DNA of 46,140 nt from a virus: positions 1 to 46,140 of the IMG/VR virus record IMGVR_UViG_3300020020_000008. One strand, given 5' to 3'. Numbering within the stretch: the first letter of the stretch is position 1; each line of letters opens with the position of its first letter. Shown piece by piece: positions 1 to 6,427 of the stretch. The notes under the pieces were generated by a model. That model did no database searches. It saw only the letters and a list, made by a program, of their open reading frames with translations, and was not told where the DNA came from. The position numbers and the translations under genes are program-made.

Positions 1-127
1 GTCGCTACTTCAGTCTCTGCAGTCTACGCACATCTAGAGGGTCTGACGACTACGGACCCACAACTAGACGCTATCATCGAACGGAAACGGATTCAGTTCC
101 ATTCGCTACACAACAAGGGTGAGGCTA
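1..127. repeat. Left copy of 127-bp terminal direct repeat
   Basis: Bases 1-127 are identical to 46014-46140. The helicase reading frame continues without a break when 46013 is joined to base 1, so this is the overlap of a circular or circularly permuted molecule. A length of exactly 127 is a usual assembler k-mer, so it is probably an assembly overlap and not a physical terminal repeat. Confidence 0.95.
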
Positions 128-207
128 CACGATGGAATGAGGACTCAATCATGCGAGAGTTGGCAGAGTCTATCGTATCGGCTCACAGACGTAAGAAGGG
201 CAAGTAG
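1..207 (+). CDS. SprT-SNF2 helicase, C-terminal end (gene wraps the circle)
   Basis: This open frame is the last 68 codons, plus a TAG stop at 205-207, of the gene that starts at 44148. Bases 1-127 duplicate the end of the window; 128-207 add the final residues, which are basic and end in lysine- and arginine-rich sequence. The complete protein is 690 residues. The segment follows helicase motif VI and has no motif of its own. See the entry at 44148 for function. Confidence 0.9.
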   Translation, partial: VATSVSAVYAHLEGLTTTDPQLDAIIERKRIQFHSLHNKGEATRWNEDSIMRELAESIVSAHRRKKGK

Positions 208-220
208 TAGATGGTAAGTA

Positions 221-255
221 CAGGACTGGAGTCTCTATAAAAGATTCCAGTCCTG
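221..255 (+). promoter_or_regulatory. Hairpin with TATAAA-containing loop, upstream of 294
   Basis: CAGGACTGGA (221-230) pairs perfectly with TCCAGTCCTG (246-255) around a 15-nt loop containing TATAAA. There is no T-run, so it is not a standard terminator. It lies between the helicase stop (207) and the gene at 294. A hairpin with the same stem core and the same loop hexamer recurs at 486-528, which points to a shared regulatory or processing role. Confidence 0.55.
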
Positions 256-293
256 AATCGTACTATCAACTAACTAACTAAACGGAGTAACTA

Positions 294-479
294 ATGGAAA
301 AGGTATTGACTGAGCAGGAACTGATAGCAGCAAACGAAACCCTTAGAATCGTAGATAAGCATGGGTCATCAATTGATGATGTTCAGCTAATCCTCATGAT
401 TCTGAAGATGGCCGGATTAGGCGGCACCAGAACATTGAAGGCAATGCGAGCAATGGTGGAAATTGCTGAAGTAGACTAA
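294..479 (+). CDS. Hypothetical 61-aa protein
   Basis: ATG start with a GGAG ribosome site eight bases upstream in an ACTAACTA-rich leader like that of the next gene. The product is mostly helical and mildly acidic, with no cysteine pairs, membrane segment or motif I recognise. It is bracketed by two related hairpins (221-255 and 486-528), so it may be transcribed or processed as its own unit. A small early host-takeover protein is plausible from position only. Confidence 0.7.
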   Translation: MEKVLTEQELIAANETLRIVDKHGSSIDDVQLILMILKMAGLGGTRTLKAMRAMVEIAEVD

Positions 480-485
480 CACTAC

Positions 486-528
486 ATACAGAATGGACTG
501 CATATAAAGAACCAGTCCTAAGCTGTAT
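486..528 (+). promoter_or_regulatory. Two-tier hairpin with TATAAA loop between 479 and 605
   Basis: Outer stem ATACAG (486-491)/CTGTAT (523-528); inner stem GGACTG (495-500)/CAGTCC (513-518). The loop contains TATAAAGA. The inner stem and loop match those of the 221-255 hairpin. A smaller stem GTCAG/CTGAC follows near 555-573. No T-tract is present. Confidence 0.55.
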
Positions 529-604
529 GCCTTCCGCCGGAGATTGCGGTCAAGAGTCAGTAGGTAAGCTGACTCACTTAATCTGACTAACTAGGAGACT
601 AACA

Positions 605-820
605 ATGACTGGAATGGATTGGGCGTATGGTGTGCTGGTAGAAATCGCACTCGCACACGGTAAGGAACATCTCAAGTTGCGCGCACAGCAATTCAATAAA
701 GAAGTATTGGATGCGTGTGTCGGCATGGCATGTGGTGACATCGATTACGGTCCCACTCGATTTACATATGCATACGAGATGGTGCGCGACGTATGCAAAG
801 AACTAACTGGAGGTAACTAA
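605..820 (+). CDS. Hypothetical 71-aa protein
   Basis: Starts at ATG with the leader AGGAGACTAACA, a strong Shine-Dalgarno. Its TAA stop shares one base with the next ATG (TAATG), so the two genes are translationally coupled. The protein is a small mixed helical product with three cysteines that form no zinc-knuckle spacing. I do not recognise the family. Its position in the early arm suggests an accessory or host-modulation role. Confidence 0.75.
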   Translation: MTGMDWAYGVLVEIALAHGKEHLKLRAQQFNKEVLDACVGMACGDIDYGPTRFTYAYEMVRDVCKELTGGN

Positions 821-1071
821 TGGGCGTCAGGATTATCGGTGACGACGAGACTGCTGTGATGTATTGCAGCACTACTGACTGGGCATTTGGGCCTGTGTTC
901 TCTGATAAAGATGAACATAGTGCATTTGAACGCATCGAATCATTCCTTCGTTGGCTTCGTGTAGACCCACGTGAGTTCGATGAAGTAGACCTTTCAATGA
1001 AATACACTGAGTGGCTTTCACAAGAGAAGACTCAGTGGATGGTTGAAGCAGAGAAGGAAACAGAAGAATAG
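820..1071 (+). CDS. Hypothetical 83-aa acidic protein
   Basis: Overlaps the preceding stop by one base (TAATG). The product is acidic with a helical, charged C-terminal half and no recognised motif. It ends six bases before the split tRNA locus at 1078, so its transcript probably runs into the tRNA region. Confidence 0.75.
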   Translation: MGVRIIGDDETAVMYCSTTDWAFGPVFSDKDEHSAFERIESFLRWLRVDPREFDEVDLSMKYTEWLSQEKTQWMVEAEKETEE

Positions 1072-1077
1072 AAGATA

Positions 1078-1113
1078 GCCGGGATGGTGGAATAGGCAGA
1101 CACTACGGAGACT
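1078..1113 (+). tRNA. 5' half of an interrupted tRNA-Leu-like gene
   Basis: GCCGGGA (1078-1084) is a seven-base acceptor strand, followed by TG and a D-arm with stem GTG (1087-1089)/CAC (1101-1103). The loop GAATAGGCAGA closely resembles bacterial tRNA-Leu. The partner acceptor strand TCCCGGC and a perfect T-arm are found only at 1620-1644, about 0.5 kb away. No convincing anticodon arm can be built: the expected anticodon stem is replaced by the GGAG/ATG start region of the inserted HNH reading frame. It is either an intron-split gene or a tRNA broken by insertion. Confidence 0.6.
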
Positions 1114-1118
1114 ATACA

Positions 1119-1616
1119 ATGAGTGAAAAACCCCCCGTATCCCAACTGGCAGAGGAAACTGCCTTAAAAGCAGTAGAGTATGAGTTCGAATCTCATCGGG
1201 GGGACCATCCTATCTATGGTTCTATGGGATGGAAAGTCTACGGTCCATATCAGAGTATTACAGACTTGAGACGTAGAGTAGTGGCTAGGCGTGATTTCGA
1301 GCAGGTCACTATATCCTATCCGCGCTTCATGATGGAATGTAAACTCAAGAGGTTACTTCTGCCTACTGAGGAAGTCCATCATAAGAATGAGATAGAGTTC
1401 GATGACCGTCTGGACAACTATGAAGTGATTAATTCGACTGAACATCGACAGAATCACAATACCAAGTTTCCCGAACGGTTTGTATGTCCTGTATGTGATA
1501 CTACATTCTTTCTTGAGGGTACACGTCTCTCAACTTACAAGAGCAATAAGAAGCGACGACCTGGTATGAAAGGTCCATACTGTAGCCGAAGCTGTAGCGG
1601 CAAAGTCAATAACTAG
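1119..1616 (+). CDS. HNH homing endonuclease (165 aa from 1119, or 131 aa from 1224)
   Basis: The central part has the HNH signature: E-E-V-H-H-K-N, then an Asn in NYEVINSTEH, then the final H of RQNHN. A C-terminal CxxC...CxxxC zinc finger follows (CPVC, YCSRSC). ATG 1119 has a good ribosome site, GGAG at 1107-1110, almost the same as that of the gene at 605. However, codons 5-30 from this start are entirely an intact tRNA (1131-1207). If the tRNA is only a passenger, the in-frame ATG at 1224 is the likelier start, though it lacks a clear ribosome site. The frame ends at the edge of the 3' tRNA half. It is probably a mobile nuclease that invaded the tRNA locus. Confidence 0.75.
   Translation: MSEKPPVSQLAEETALKAVEYEFESHRGDHPIYGSMGWKVYGPYQSITDLRRRVVARRDFEQVTISYPRFMMECKLKRLLLPTEEVHHKNEIEFDDRLDNYEVINSTEHRQNHNTKFPERFVCPVCDTTFFLEGTRLSTYKSNKKRRPGMKGPYCSRSCSGKVNN
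1131..1207 (+). tRNA. tRNA with UAA anticodon (Leu by codon), CCA encoded
   Basis: A complete cloverleaf. Acceptor CCCCCCG/CGGGGGG (1131-1137/1197-1203) is followed by discriminator A and encoded CCA (1205-1207). The D-stem is TCC/GGA. The anticodon stem ACTGC/GCAGT (1158-1162/1170-1174) closes loop CTTAAAA, giving anticodon TAA. The variable loop is only five bases. The T-arm is ATGAG/CTCAT with loop TTCGAAT. UAA would read UUA leucine codons, but the short variable loop is unlike the long arm of bacterial tRNA-Leu, so charging identity is uncertain. The tRNA lies in frame inside the HNH reading frame. Confidence 0.9.
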
Positions 1617-1644
1617 CATGTGGGTTCGACTCCCACTCCCGGCA
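1617..1644 (+). tRNA. 3' half of the interrupted tRNA-Leu-like gene
   Basis: The T-stem is GTGGG (1620-1624)/CCCAC (1632-1636) with loop TTCGACT. TCCCGGC (1637-1643) follows, fully complementary to 1078-1084, then discriminator A. CCA is not encoded. Just upstream, inside the end of the HNH frame, AGT-CAATA-ACT could be the remains of a leucine-type variable arm. No anticodon-stem partner for the 5' half was found. Confidence 0.6.
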
Positions 1645-1664
1645 CTCTCTGATTAGAGGAACTA

Positions 1665-1826
1665 ATGACTAACAGTAACTGGGTAATTTACAACGATACT
1701 GAGAAACTGTTCTGGTCCAACGAATTAGGTTGGACTGAATTCAGGGCAGCAACTGTATTCACCAGAATTGAGAGACTCTCACTAACTCTCCCGATAGACG
1801 GTAAGTGGATGAGGAGAATAAACTAA
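1665..1826 (+). CDS. Hypothetical 53-aa protein
   Basis: ATG preceded by AGAGGAACTA, a good ribosome site. The product is tryptophan-rich for its size (four Trp) and ends in a basic stretch. Its TAA shares one base with the next ATG at 1826, the coupling style used throughout this arm. It was found by reading the gap after the tRNA locus. The family is not recognised. Confidence 0.65.
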   Translation: MTNSNWVIYNDTEKLFWSNELGWTEFRAATVFTRIERLSLTLPIDGKWMRRIN

Positions 1827-2053
1827 TGTATAGAGACTTCATCGGACCTGAACCACTCAGTAGGCTACAGATTGCAGTAGCGGGTATCCTTGTATTGGAA
1901 TGTGTCGGACACATTAAAGACCTGAGAAATATCTGGGCCGACTGGTGTGAATCGCGCTCAATTAATGGACTACCTCCGGGTGGTTCAATTATGTACCTGG
2001 CATCTAAGCCACGTACTTGGGACGTAACTATCGGTAACTACATCGAGGACTAA
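1826..2053 (+). CDS. Hypothetical 75-aa protein
   Basis: The frame is open from a GTG at 1805, but ATG 1826 is the better start: it has GAGGAG nine bases upstream and overlaps the preceding stop as TAATG. The N-terminal half has a short hydrophobic helix (around residues 14-26), too short and too polar-flanked to call transmembrane with confidence. No family is recognised. Confidence 0.65.
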   Translation: MYRDFIGPEPLSRLQIAVAGILVLECVGHIKDLRNIWADWCESRSINGLPPGGSIMYLASKPRTWDVTIGNYIED

Positions 2054-2054
2054 A

Positions 2055-2276
2055 ATGGCTGATAAACTGTACATCGAATTCCGTCTGCACTTCAATCTTA
2101 ACGCCAATCAAGAGACTCTACGTGAGTTGGCGTTACAGTTCCAAGAACACATCTATGATGTGTGGAACAATGACAATGAACATGGTGCATCACTCGATGT
2201 GAATGATGTCACCTACGAAGTTGTCATGGAGATAGACGAGAAGAATCGGATTCCCGAATGTGGGAATAAGGACTAA
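2055..2276 (+). CDS. Hypothetical 73-aa protein
   Basis: ATG two bases after the preceding stop. The product appears to alternate strand and helix (YIEFRLHFNL, then a helical LRELALQFQEH segment, then a VTYEVVMEI strand), consistent with a small alpha/beta domain. It is acidic. No catalytic or metal-binding pattern was seen and the family is not recognised. Confidence 0.65.
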   Translation: MADKLYIEFRLHFNLNANQETLRELALQFQEHIYDVWNNDNEHGASLDVNDVTYEVVMEIDEKNRIPECGNKD

Positions 2277-2277
2277 C

Positions 2278-2340
2278 ATGCAGATACTAATCGCACTCGT
2301 GCTAATCATCTTTGTGTTGTACGGCATCGCACAGGAGTAA
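2278..2340 (+). CDS. 20-residue membrane microprotein
   Basis: An ATG-to-TAA frame fills the gap between 2276 and 2344. It encodes almost nothing but one hydrophobic helix (about 15 consecutive residues of I, L, V, A, F), ending G-I-A-Q-E. The tight fit between neighbours and the AGGAG that overlaps its own end and serves the next gene favour translation. The role is unknown. Short single-helix phage peptides can act on membranes or host kinases, but nothing here shows that. Confidence 0.5.
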   Translation: MQILIALVLIIFVLYGIAQE

Positions 2341-2343
2341 CTA

Positions 2344-2625
2344 ATGAAGGCATTCAATCGAGTCAATCGACTGGGTCAGCAGTATTACATCACACAGATT
2401 CCATCCAATGAGCAAGTCACTGAGATTCGGACTGGTACCAAGAAAATCATCGTAGAGCATGGCATCGACCGTATCGAGAAGTCATGGTTCCGATACATTG
2501 TGCGAAATGAATTCGTACAGGACGCATTTCCATACTTGACTGCAGATGAACGTGAATTCATTATCACGGGATTCAGCAAAGCCGAATGGGACATAATGTT
2601 CCCAACTGAACAGGAGACAGACTAA
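2344..2625 (+). CDS. Conserved phage hypothetical protein, 93 aa
   Basis: ATG with CAGGAGTAACTA upstream. The second half, with the pattern L-T-A-D-E-R-E-F-I-I-T-G-F followed by W-D-x-M-F, resembles a small protein I have seen in many unrelated phages (from memory, not searched). Its biochemical role is unknown. TAATG overlap with the next gene indicates one operon. Confidence 0.7.
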   Translation: MKAFNRVNRLGQQYYITQIPSNEQVTEIRTGTKKIIVEHGIDRIEKSWFRYIVRNEFVQDAFPYLTADEREFIITGFSKAEWDIMFPTEQETD

Positions 2626-3371
2626 TGACTGAAGAAAAGGCTCTACAGCCACTCTCTAACGGTGGTAATGTACTAATCGTCGGAGCTAAGGCATCCAATT
2701 TCGACGAGGAGATTCGCACTCACCCACGGGTTATCATGTGGGACAGTCAGAACCAACATTGGAGTGACAAGGATATCCCACAGAATGTACGTGCGATATT
2801 CATGACGAGATTCATTTCTCACGCCACATCAACGAAACTGTTGACAGAAGCGCGTAAGAAACAGTTGACAATCTTTAATCCAGACGGCACGGGTAGGATT
2901 GTGCGTCAGGTCAAGGAACTGTTGGCTATTCCAGCGACACCTGTGGTCAGACTTCCGGTAAAACCAATGGTCCAGTCACCTACCAGTACCTACAAAGGTA
3001 AGAGTAAATTCGACCAACTCTATCAGTACATCGATTGGAATAAGAAGATTATCGAGAATGCCAGAGTGTTGTACGCAAAGGCACAGGAACTCGGTATTCA
3101 GACTACTCTCATGTCAACAAATGAGAGGATTCGCTCTTATGGTAGGAGTCTTGGACATCCACCCACGCGTACTTGGAAGAAACAGGGAATCAGAACTGTA
3201 AGAGTTAAGAAAGAGTCAGTCAAGACGACGGAAGTGGATGTGTCAGTCCAGATACTCGACGGCATGATTAAGGGACTGACGGATATGCGTGAGTTCCTTC
3301 TGGCGACAGTCGCTGAAAACCAGGCTCTACGACAGAAGTTGAACCGATTCAAAGAACTGATTGGGGAATAG
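2625..3371 (+). CDS. DUF2325-like protein with C-terminal helical region, 248 aa
   Basis: Residues about 13-100 form an alpha/beta domain that begins GGNVLIVGA. It contains acidic/His pairs (WDSQNQHW) and a segment N-V-R-A-I-F-M-T-R-F-I-S-H, then a helix and N-P-D-G-T-G. This resembles phage and bacterial DUF2325-type proteins proposed to sense or bind nucleotides. The C-terminal third is long helix with a basic central stretch, suggesting oligomerisation or nucleic-acid contact. The gene is coupled to its neighbour by TAATG. No enzymatic residues can be assigned. Confidence 0.6.
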   Translation: MTEEKALQPLSNGGNVLIVGAKASNFDEEIRTHPRVIMWDSQNQHWSDKDIPQNVRAIFMTRFISHATSTKLLTEARKKQLTIFNPDGTGRIVRQVKELLAIPATPVVRLPVKPMVQSPTSTYKGKSKFDQLYQYIDWNKKIIENARVLYAKAQELGIQTTLMSTNERIRSYGRSLGHPPTRTWKKQGIRTVRVKKESVKTTEVDVSVQILDGMIKGLTDMREFLLATVAENQALRQKLNRFKELIGE

Positions 3372-3375
3372 TGTA

Positions 3376-3540
3376 ATGATAACCTTAACAGGACAACTGA
3401 GCATCACAGTGAATACGAATACATTTGTATCATTAGATGTAATTGATTCAAATGGTGGAGCTGTTCGTATTATTCTCAATCCACAGGAACTAATAGAACT
3501 GAGAAATAAACTTAAACTAGCTAGTCACAGAGGACAGTAA
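3376..3540 (+). CDS. Hypothetical 54-aa protein
   Basis: An ATG frame fills the space between the DUF2325-like gene and the nuclease, with TAATG coupling to the nuclease at 3540. Predicted as beta strands (residues 1-35) followed by one charged helix (LIELRNKLKLA). It has the size and shape of a small regulatory or adaptor protein. No family is recognised. Confidence 0.6.
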   Translation: MITLTGQLSITVNTNTFVSLDVIDSNGGAVRIILNPQELIELRNKLKLASHRGQ

Positions 3541-4499
3541 TGGACATCATTCCATCACCGAAGAAGAATGTCATCATGGACGCAACGATGTTGTCCAGTC
3601 TACAATCATGTGCTAGATATCATGACATTAGATTCAACTCTCGGATGACATCCAGTAGAGGTAAGTCCAACTCTCTTGAAGTAGGTTCTCTGATACACAA
3701 AGTGTTCGAGACATTCTATGACCATCAAATCAAGGGATTCCCTCGCGCTACGTGCATCGGTCAGGCACTAGCATCAGGTAATCAATTCATTACTGGATGC
3801 CAGTTCTGTGCAAACTTCACAGATCCGGACTCGAAGCCGACGTGTGGACATCAGCCAGACGAATATCCTGGGATGAGTAACACACCGGAGAATTCAGAGG
3901 GATTCACTACAGGTTGGAGATTCGCACTTGACACGTGTGAACAATACTTCAAACACTACGAGAACACTGATTCATTTATTCCACTTCAATGTGAATACGT
4001 GAAAGGTGAAGTCATCTACGAGGATGATGACATCAGAGTATTATGGAAAGCGAAGTTCGACCTCATCATCGATACGAATCAGATTGGTATCATATCGATG
4101 GACCATAAGACATTCAAGCAGAGGAGAGATAAGTCAACTCTGTCGAATCAGTTCATGGGACATTGTATCCTGCTGAACTCTCGGAATGTCATCGTCAACA
4201 AGATTGGACTACAGTCCACTCTGAAGATTTCTGAACGACTGACGCGTGAAGTGGTCAGTTTCTCAGCAGATAGACTGAGTGAGTGGCAGACTGAAATTGT
4301 ACCATATTATGCGTACAAGTATATTCAGTTCAATGAGTCAGGATACTGGCCTCCAAACTATTCAAGCTGTGACAATATGTTCGGTCCATGTACTTTCAAG
4401 CAGGTATGTGAAGCTGACAGAGGAATGAGAGAAGAGACTCTGCGAAACAACTATGTCCTAGCACCAGTGTGGGACCCAGTCAATAAGGACAATGACTAA
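3540..4499 (+). CDS. PD-(D/E)XK nuclease of RecB/Cas4 type with likely Fe-S cluster
   Basis: A 319-residue protein. Conserved helix with H53 (GSLIHKVF); catalytic core D174, then D188-x-K190 (MDHK); then QFMGH (204-208) as the QxxxY/H motif. C24 together with C277, C284 and C290 has the arrangement that binds a 4Fe-4S cluster in AddB and Cas4 nucleases. An extra cysteine group (C72, C87, C90, C102) is unusual and could bind zinc. It lies beside a RecA-like ATPase, so end processing during recombination-dependent replication is the likely role. Not a CRISPR Cas4: no array or cas genes are present. Confidence 0.85.
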   Translation: MDIIPSPKKNVIMDATMLSSLQSCARYHDIRFNSRMTSSRGKSNSLEVGSLIHKVFETFYDHQIKGFPRATCIGQALASGNQFITGCQFCANFTDPDSKPTCGHQPDEYPGMSNTPENSEGFTTGWRFALDTCEQYFKHYENTDSFIPLQCEYVKGEVIYEDDDIRVLWKAKFDLIIDTNQIGIISMDHKTFKQRRDKSTLSNQFMGHCILLNSRNVIVNKIGLQSTLKISERLTREVVSFSADRLSEWQTEIVPYYAYKYIQFNESGYWPPNYSSCDNMFGPCTFKQVCEADRGMREETLRNNYVLAPVWDPVNKDND

Positions 4500-4678
4500 T
4501 GAATGACTTGATGCGAGAGATTGTCGAGATGTGGAATCCCATGCAATTAGAGGAACACATTCAGAAACTCGAAGTGCGAATAACTGATACGAGGAAACTC
4601 ATCACTGAGTTGAAAGTCTTACTCCGGAAAAAGACTCGTAGAACTACACCAGACAACGGAATCAGAGGTGGGAAATGA
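4499..4678 (+). CDS. Hypothetical 59-aa coiled-coil protein
   Basis: Start TAATG-coupled to the nuclease gene; the stop overlaps the next ATG as ATGA. Residues 17-47 form one amphipathic helix with heptad-like leucines and isoleucines (MQLEEHIQKLEVRI...), followed by a basic tail (KKTRRTT). Likely a small dimeric partner of the recombination proteins on either side, inferred from position only. Confidence 0.65.
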   Translation: MNDLMREIVEMWNPMQLEEHIQKLEVRITDTRKLITELKVLLRKKTRRTTPDNGIRGGK

Positions 4679-4851
4679 CTGTATTGCAACTAATCTCGGA
4701 ACTACTGAAGCTCGAACAGACGAAATCCATCTATTTGGTGGGTACTCAAACGGGTAGATTCGTTATCGAGCCTATCACTGAATCATGCGATGACAAGACA
4801 GTCGTCGGATACGTGATTACAGAACCAGAGACAACAGAAGACACCTACTGA
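4675..4851 (+). CDS. Hypothetical 58-aa protein
   Basis: ATGA overlap with the previous gene. N-terminal leucine-rich helix, two or three strands, and an acidic C-terminus rich in E, T and D. The shape (helix, then strands, Y-x-V-G) resembles many small phage proteins of unknown role. It lies directly upstream of the RecA-like ATPase. Confidence 0.6.
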   Translation: MTVLQLISELLKLEQTKSIYLVGTQTGRFVIEPITESCDDKTVVGYVITEPETTEDTY

Positions 4852-4861
4852 GGAGAGTGTC

Positions 4862-5674
4862 ATGCCTAACATGAACGATGCGAATTTCGATAGTCTGTAT
4901 GTGATGATGAAGGGTGAACCTGGGACTAGAAAAAGTACCCAGGCTCTATCATTCCCTGGACCACAGTATTGGTTTTCATGGGATAGGAAGATGAACGGTA
5001 TTCTGCTTCCCATGAAGAAGTGGGGTATAGACCCTAAGTCTGTCACATACGATGACTATGATGATTGGACAAAGCCGAAGCAGAAATTGGAAAAGTTTCA
5101 GGCAGATTGTCCATACAAGACTATAGTCTTCGATTCCATTACTAGCATGGCAGACATGACATTGCGTCAGACCACTAAGGCGAAGTATGGTATGACACGA
5201 CAGTCAGGTGCAGCCGCAGGTAAGTTGATTGCAGGCATCGCAGTCAATGAGATTGAAGACTACAATGCTGAGAGTGCGGCGATTCAAGAGTTAATCGCAC
5301 TCAGTAAAGACATTCACGCATATCACAAGGTGAATATCATTCTGATTGCTCATGTCATTCAGGCTGAGTATCGGAATACGACGAACAACACGACACATAT
5401 TTCACGGCAGGTAGTCACTGCTGGAAAGAAAGTCGCTGCCAAGATTCCGGCATACTGTGGGGAGGTGTATCACTTTAACATTAAGAAGGGATTCGTGGAA
5501 GGTGCTGGCGGAGACTATAGTCTACTGACCACGCACACGGGGGACGATTTCGCTAGAACTGCGTTAGAAATGCCCACGGAAATCGTATTCGGGGATAAGC
5601 CTCTGTACGATACGTGGATTAAGCCGGCTATCGCTAAGTCTAAGGTCGAATCAGTTCCAACATCCAAGTTCTAA
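4862..5674 (+). CDS. RecA-like P-loop ATPase, Sak4-like recombinase/annealase
   Basis: 270 residues. Walker A is G-E-P-G-T-R-K-S-T (18-26) and Walker B is T-I-V-F-D-S (87-92). A later strand NIILIAHVIQ fits the RecA/Sak4-type core seen in phage ATP-binding proteins that promote strand annealing. GGAGAG precedes the ATG. Nuclease upstream and SSB-like protein downstream make a recombination cassette. The Sak4 label is by fold and context; a generic AAA_24 phage ATPase is the alternative. Confidence 0.8.
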   Translation: MPNMNDANFDSLYVMMKGEPGTRKSTQALSFPGPQYWFSWDRKMNGILLPMKKWGIDPKSVTYDDYDDWTKPKQKLEKFQADCPYKTIVFDSITSMADMTLRQTTKAKYGMTRQSGAAAGKLIAGIAVNEIEDYNAESAAIQELIALSKDIHAYHKVNIILIAHVIQAEYRNTTNNTTHISRQVVTAGKKVAAKIPAYCGEVYHFNIKKGFVEGAGGDYSLLTTHTGDDFARTALEMPTEIVFGDKPLYDTWIKPAIAKSKVESVPTSKF

Positions 5675-5714
5675 CATCACAGTCCATCAGTACAACAACA
5701 CAGGAGTTAGTCTA

Positions 5715-6104
5715 GTGCCTATCATCTCATTCAGTGACCGGGATTTGCTGCGCGGTAAAGTCGTCGAACCCGCGTGGTACGTTGTTACCATTGGCTCTAT
5801 CGGTGAAGCTCCGTCAAAGGACGGCGGCTCTACCAACTATCCCGTCGAGGGGTCTATTGTCAGGAATGCTGACAATGGTTCGGAGGACTACGCTGGTGTT
5901 CCTCTCGACTGGAATTTCAATAGCAAGGCGATTGGCTTTGCTGTCGGATTCCTCGCTGCATTCGGTGTCGAAGTTAAGAGCGGTGCTCGCTTTGAACTGA
6001 AGAACGCCGAAGGCAAACAGTGTGAGATTTTTGTGGAGAATGGCGAGTGGCAGGGTCGTATTGTCAATCGCGTTAACCACAAGTATCGCGCACTTCGTGG
6101 CTAA
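5715..6104 (+). CDS. SSB-like / DUF669-like single-strand DNA-binding protein
   Basis: 129 residues from a GTG start with CAGGAG upstream. Strand-rich with many Gly/Asn turns and a central aromatic-rich segment (PLDWNFNS...GFAVGFLAAFG), ending in two strands and a basic tail (NRVNHKYRALRG). Length, composition and its place immediately after the RecA-like ATPase match the ssDNA-binding proteins that accompany Sak4-type ATPases. No sequence motif proves it. Codon and base composition is richer in GC than its neighbours, which suggests high expression. Confidence 0.55.
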   Translation: MPIISFSDRDLLRGKVVEPAWYVVTIGSIGEAPSKDGGSTNYPVEGSIVRNADNGSEDYAGVPLDWNFNSKAIGFAVGFLAAFGVEVKSGARFELKNAEGKQCEIFVENGEWQGRIVNRVNHKYRALRG

Positions 6105-6111
6105 CTAGTAT

Positions 6112-6141
6112 ATGGGGTGGGTCAAGTACAGTCCACCCCAT
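6112..6141 (+). terminator. GC-rich hairpin after the SSB-like gene
   Basis: ATGGGGTGG (6112-6120) pairs perfectly with CCACCCCAT (6133-6141) across a 12-nt loop, eight bases after the TAA stop. Only a weak AACTTT follows, so it may slow or partly terminate transcription or protect the 3' end of the abundant upstream message. Confidence 0.55.
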
Positions 6142-6194
6142 AACTTTGAGTCGTGACTACACTGAAGCTAGTCCAACGAAATAGGAGAGATGTG

Positions 6195-6362
6195 ATGCGT
6201 TCATTCAAGTTGGTTGATGAGACAGACGAAGATGTGGTCCCCATCACTGAGCCTGGCGTTATCTTCGACGAAGATGAGGAAGAAGATGATGACGAAGATG
6301 ATGGTGTCATCTTTGATGAGGACGAAGAAGAAGAAGAATCAGTTGACGAATCGACTGATTAG
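6195..6362 (+). CDS. Extremely acidic 55-aa protein with internal repeat
   Basis: 29 of 55 residues are D or E and only two are K/R. The block GVIFDEDEEE occurs twice (residues 21-30 and 37-46). The frame is open from a GTG at 6153, but ATG 6195 has AGGAGAG seven bases upstream and is preferred. It lies between two hairpins (6112-6141 and 6428-6480), so it is an isolated unit after the SSB-like gene. Possible roles are DNA mimicry against host DNA-binding enzymes, or an acidic interaction tail in trans for replication proteins. Neither is shown. Confidence 0.7.
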   Translation: MRSFKLVDETDEDVVPITEPGVIFDEDEEEDDDEDDGVIFDEDEEEEESVDESTD

Positions 6363-6427
6363 CAGACTCATTGAATCATTCTGAGCAGGGAACCTATGAC
6401 CCCTCAGTAAGATATGATTTGATGACA

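Noticed and set aside
1207-1617. Group I intron core in the split tRNA
   Set aside because: I could not find the conserved P, Q, R, S segments by eye; left open as a computational test.
3540-4499. CRISPR Cas4
   Set aside because: No repeat-spacer array or other cas gene is present; RecB-type phage nuclease fits the neighbours better.
6380-6420. Promoter upstream of the polymerase operon
   Set aside because: TTGAAT and TATGAC can be aligned with an 18-base spacer, but they precede the terminator at 6428 and would not serve the polymerase operon.
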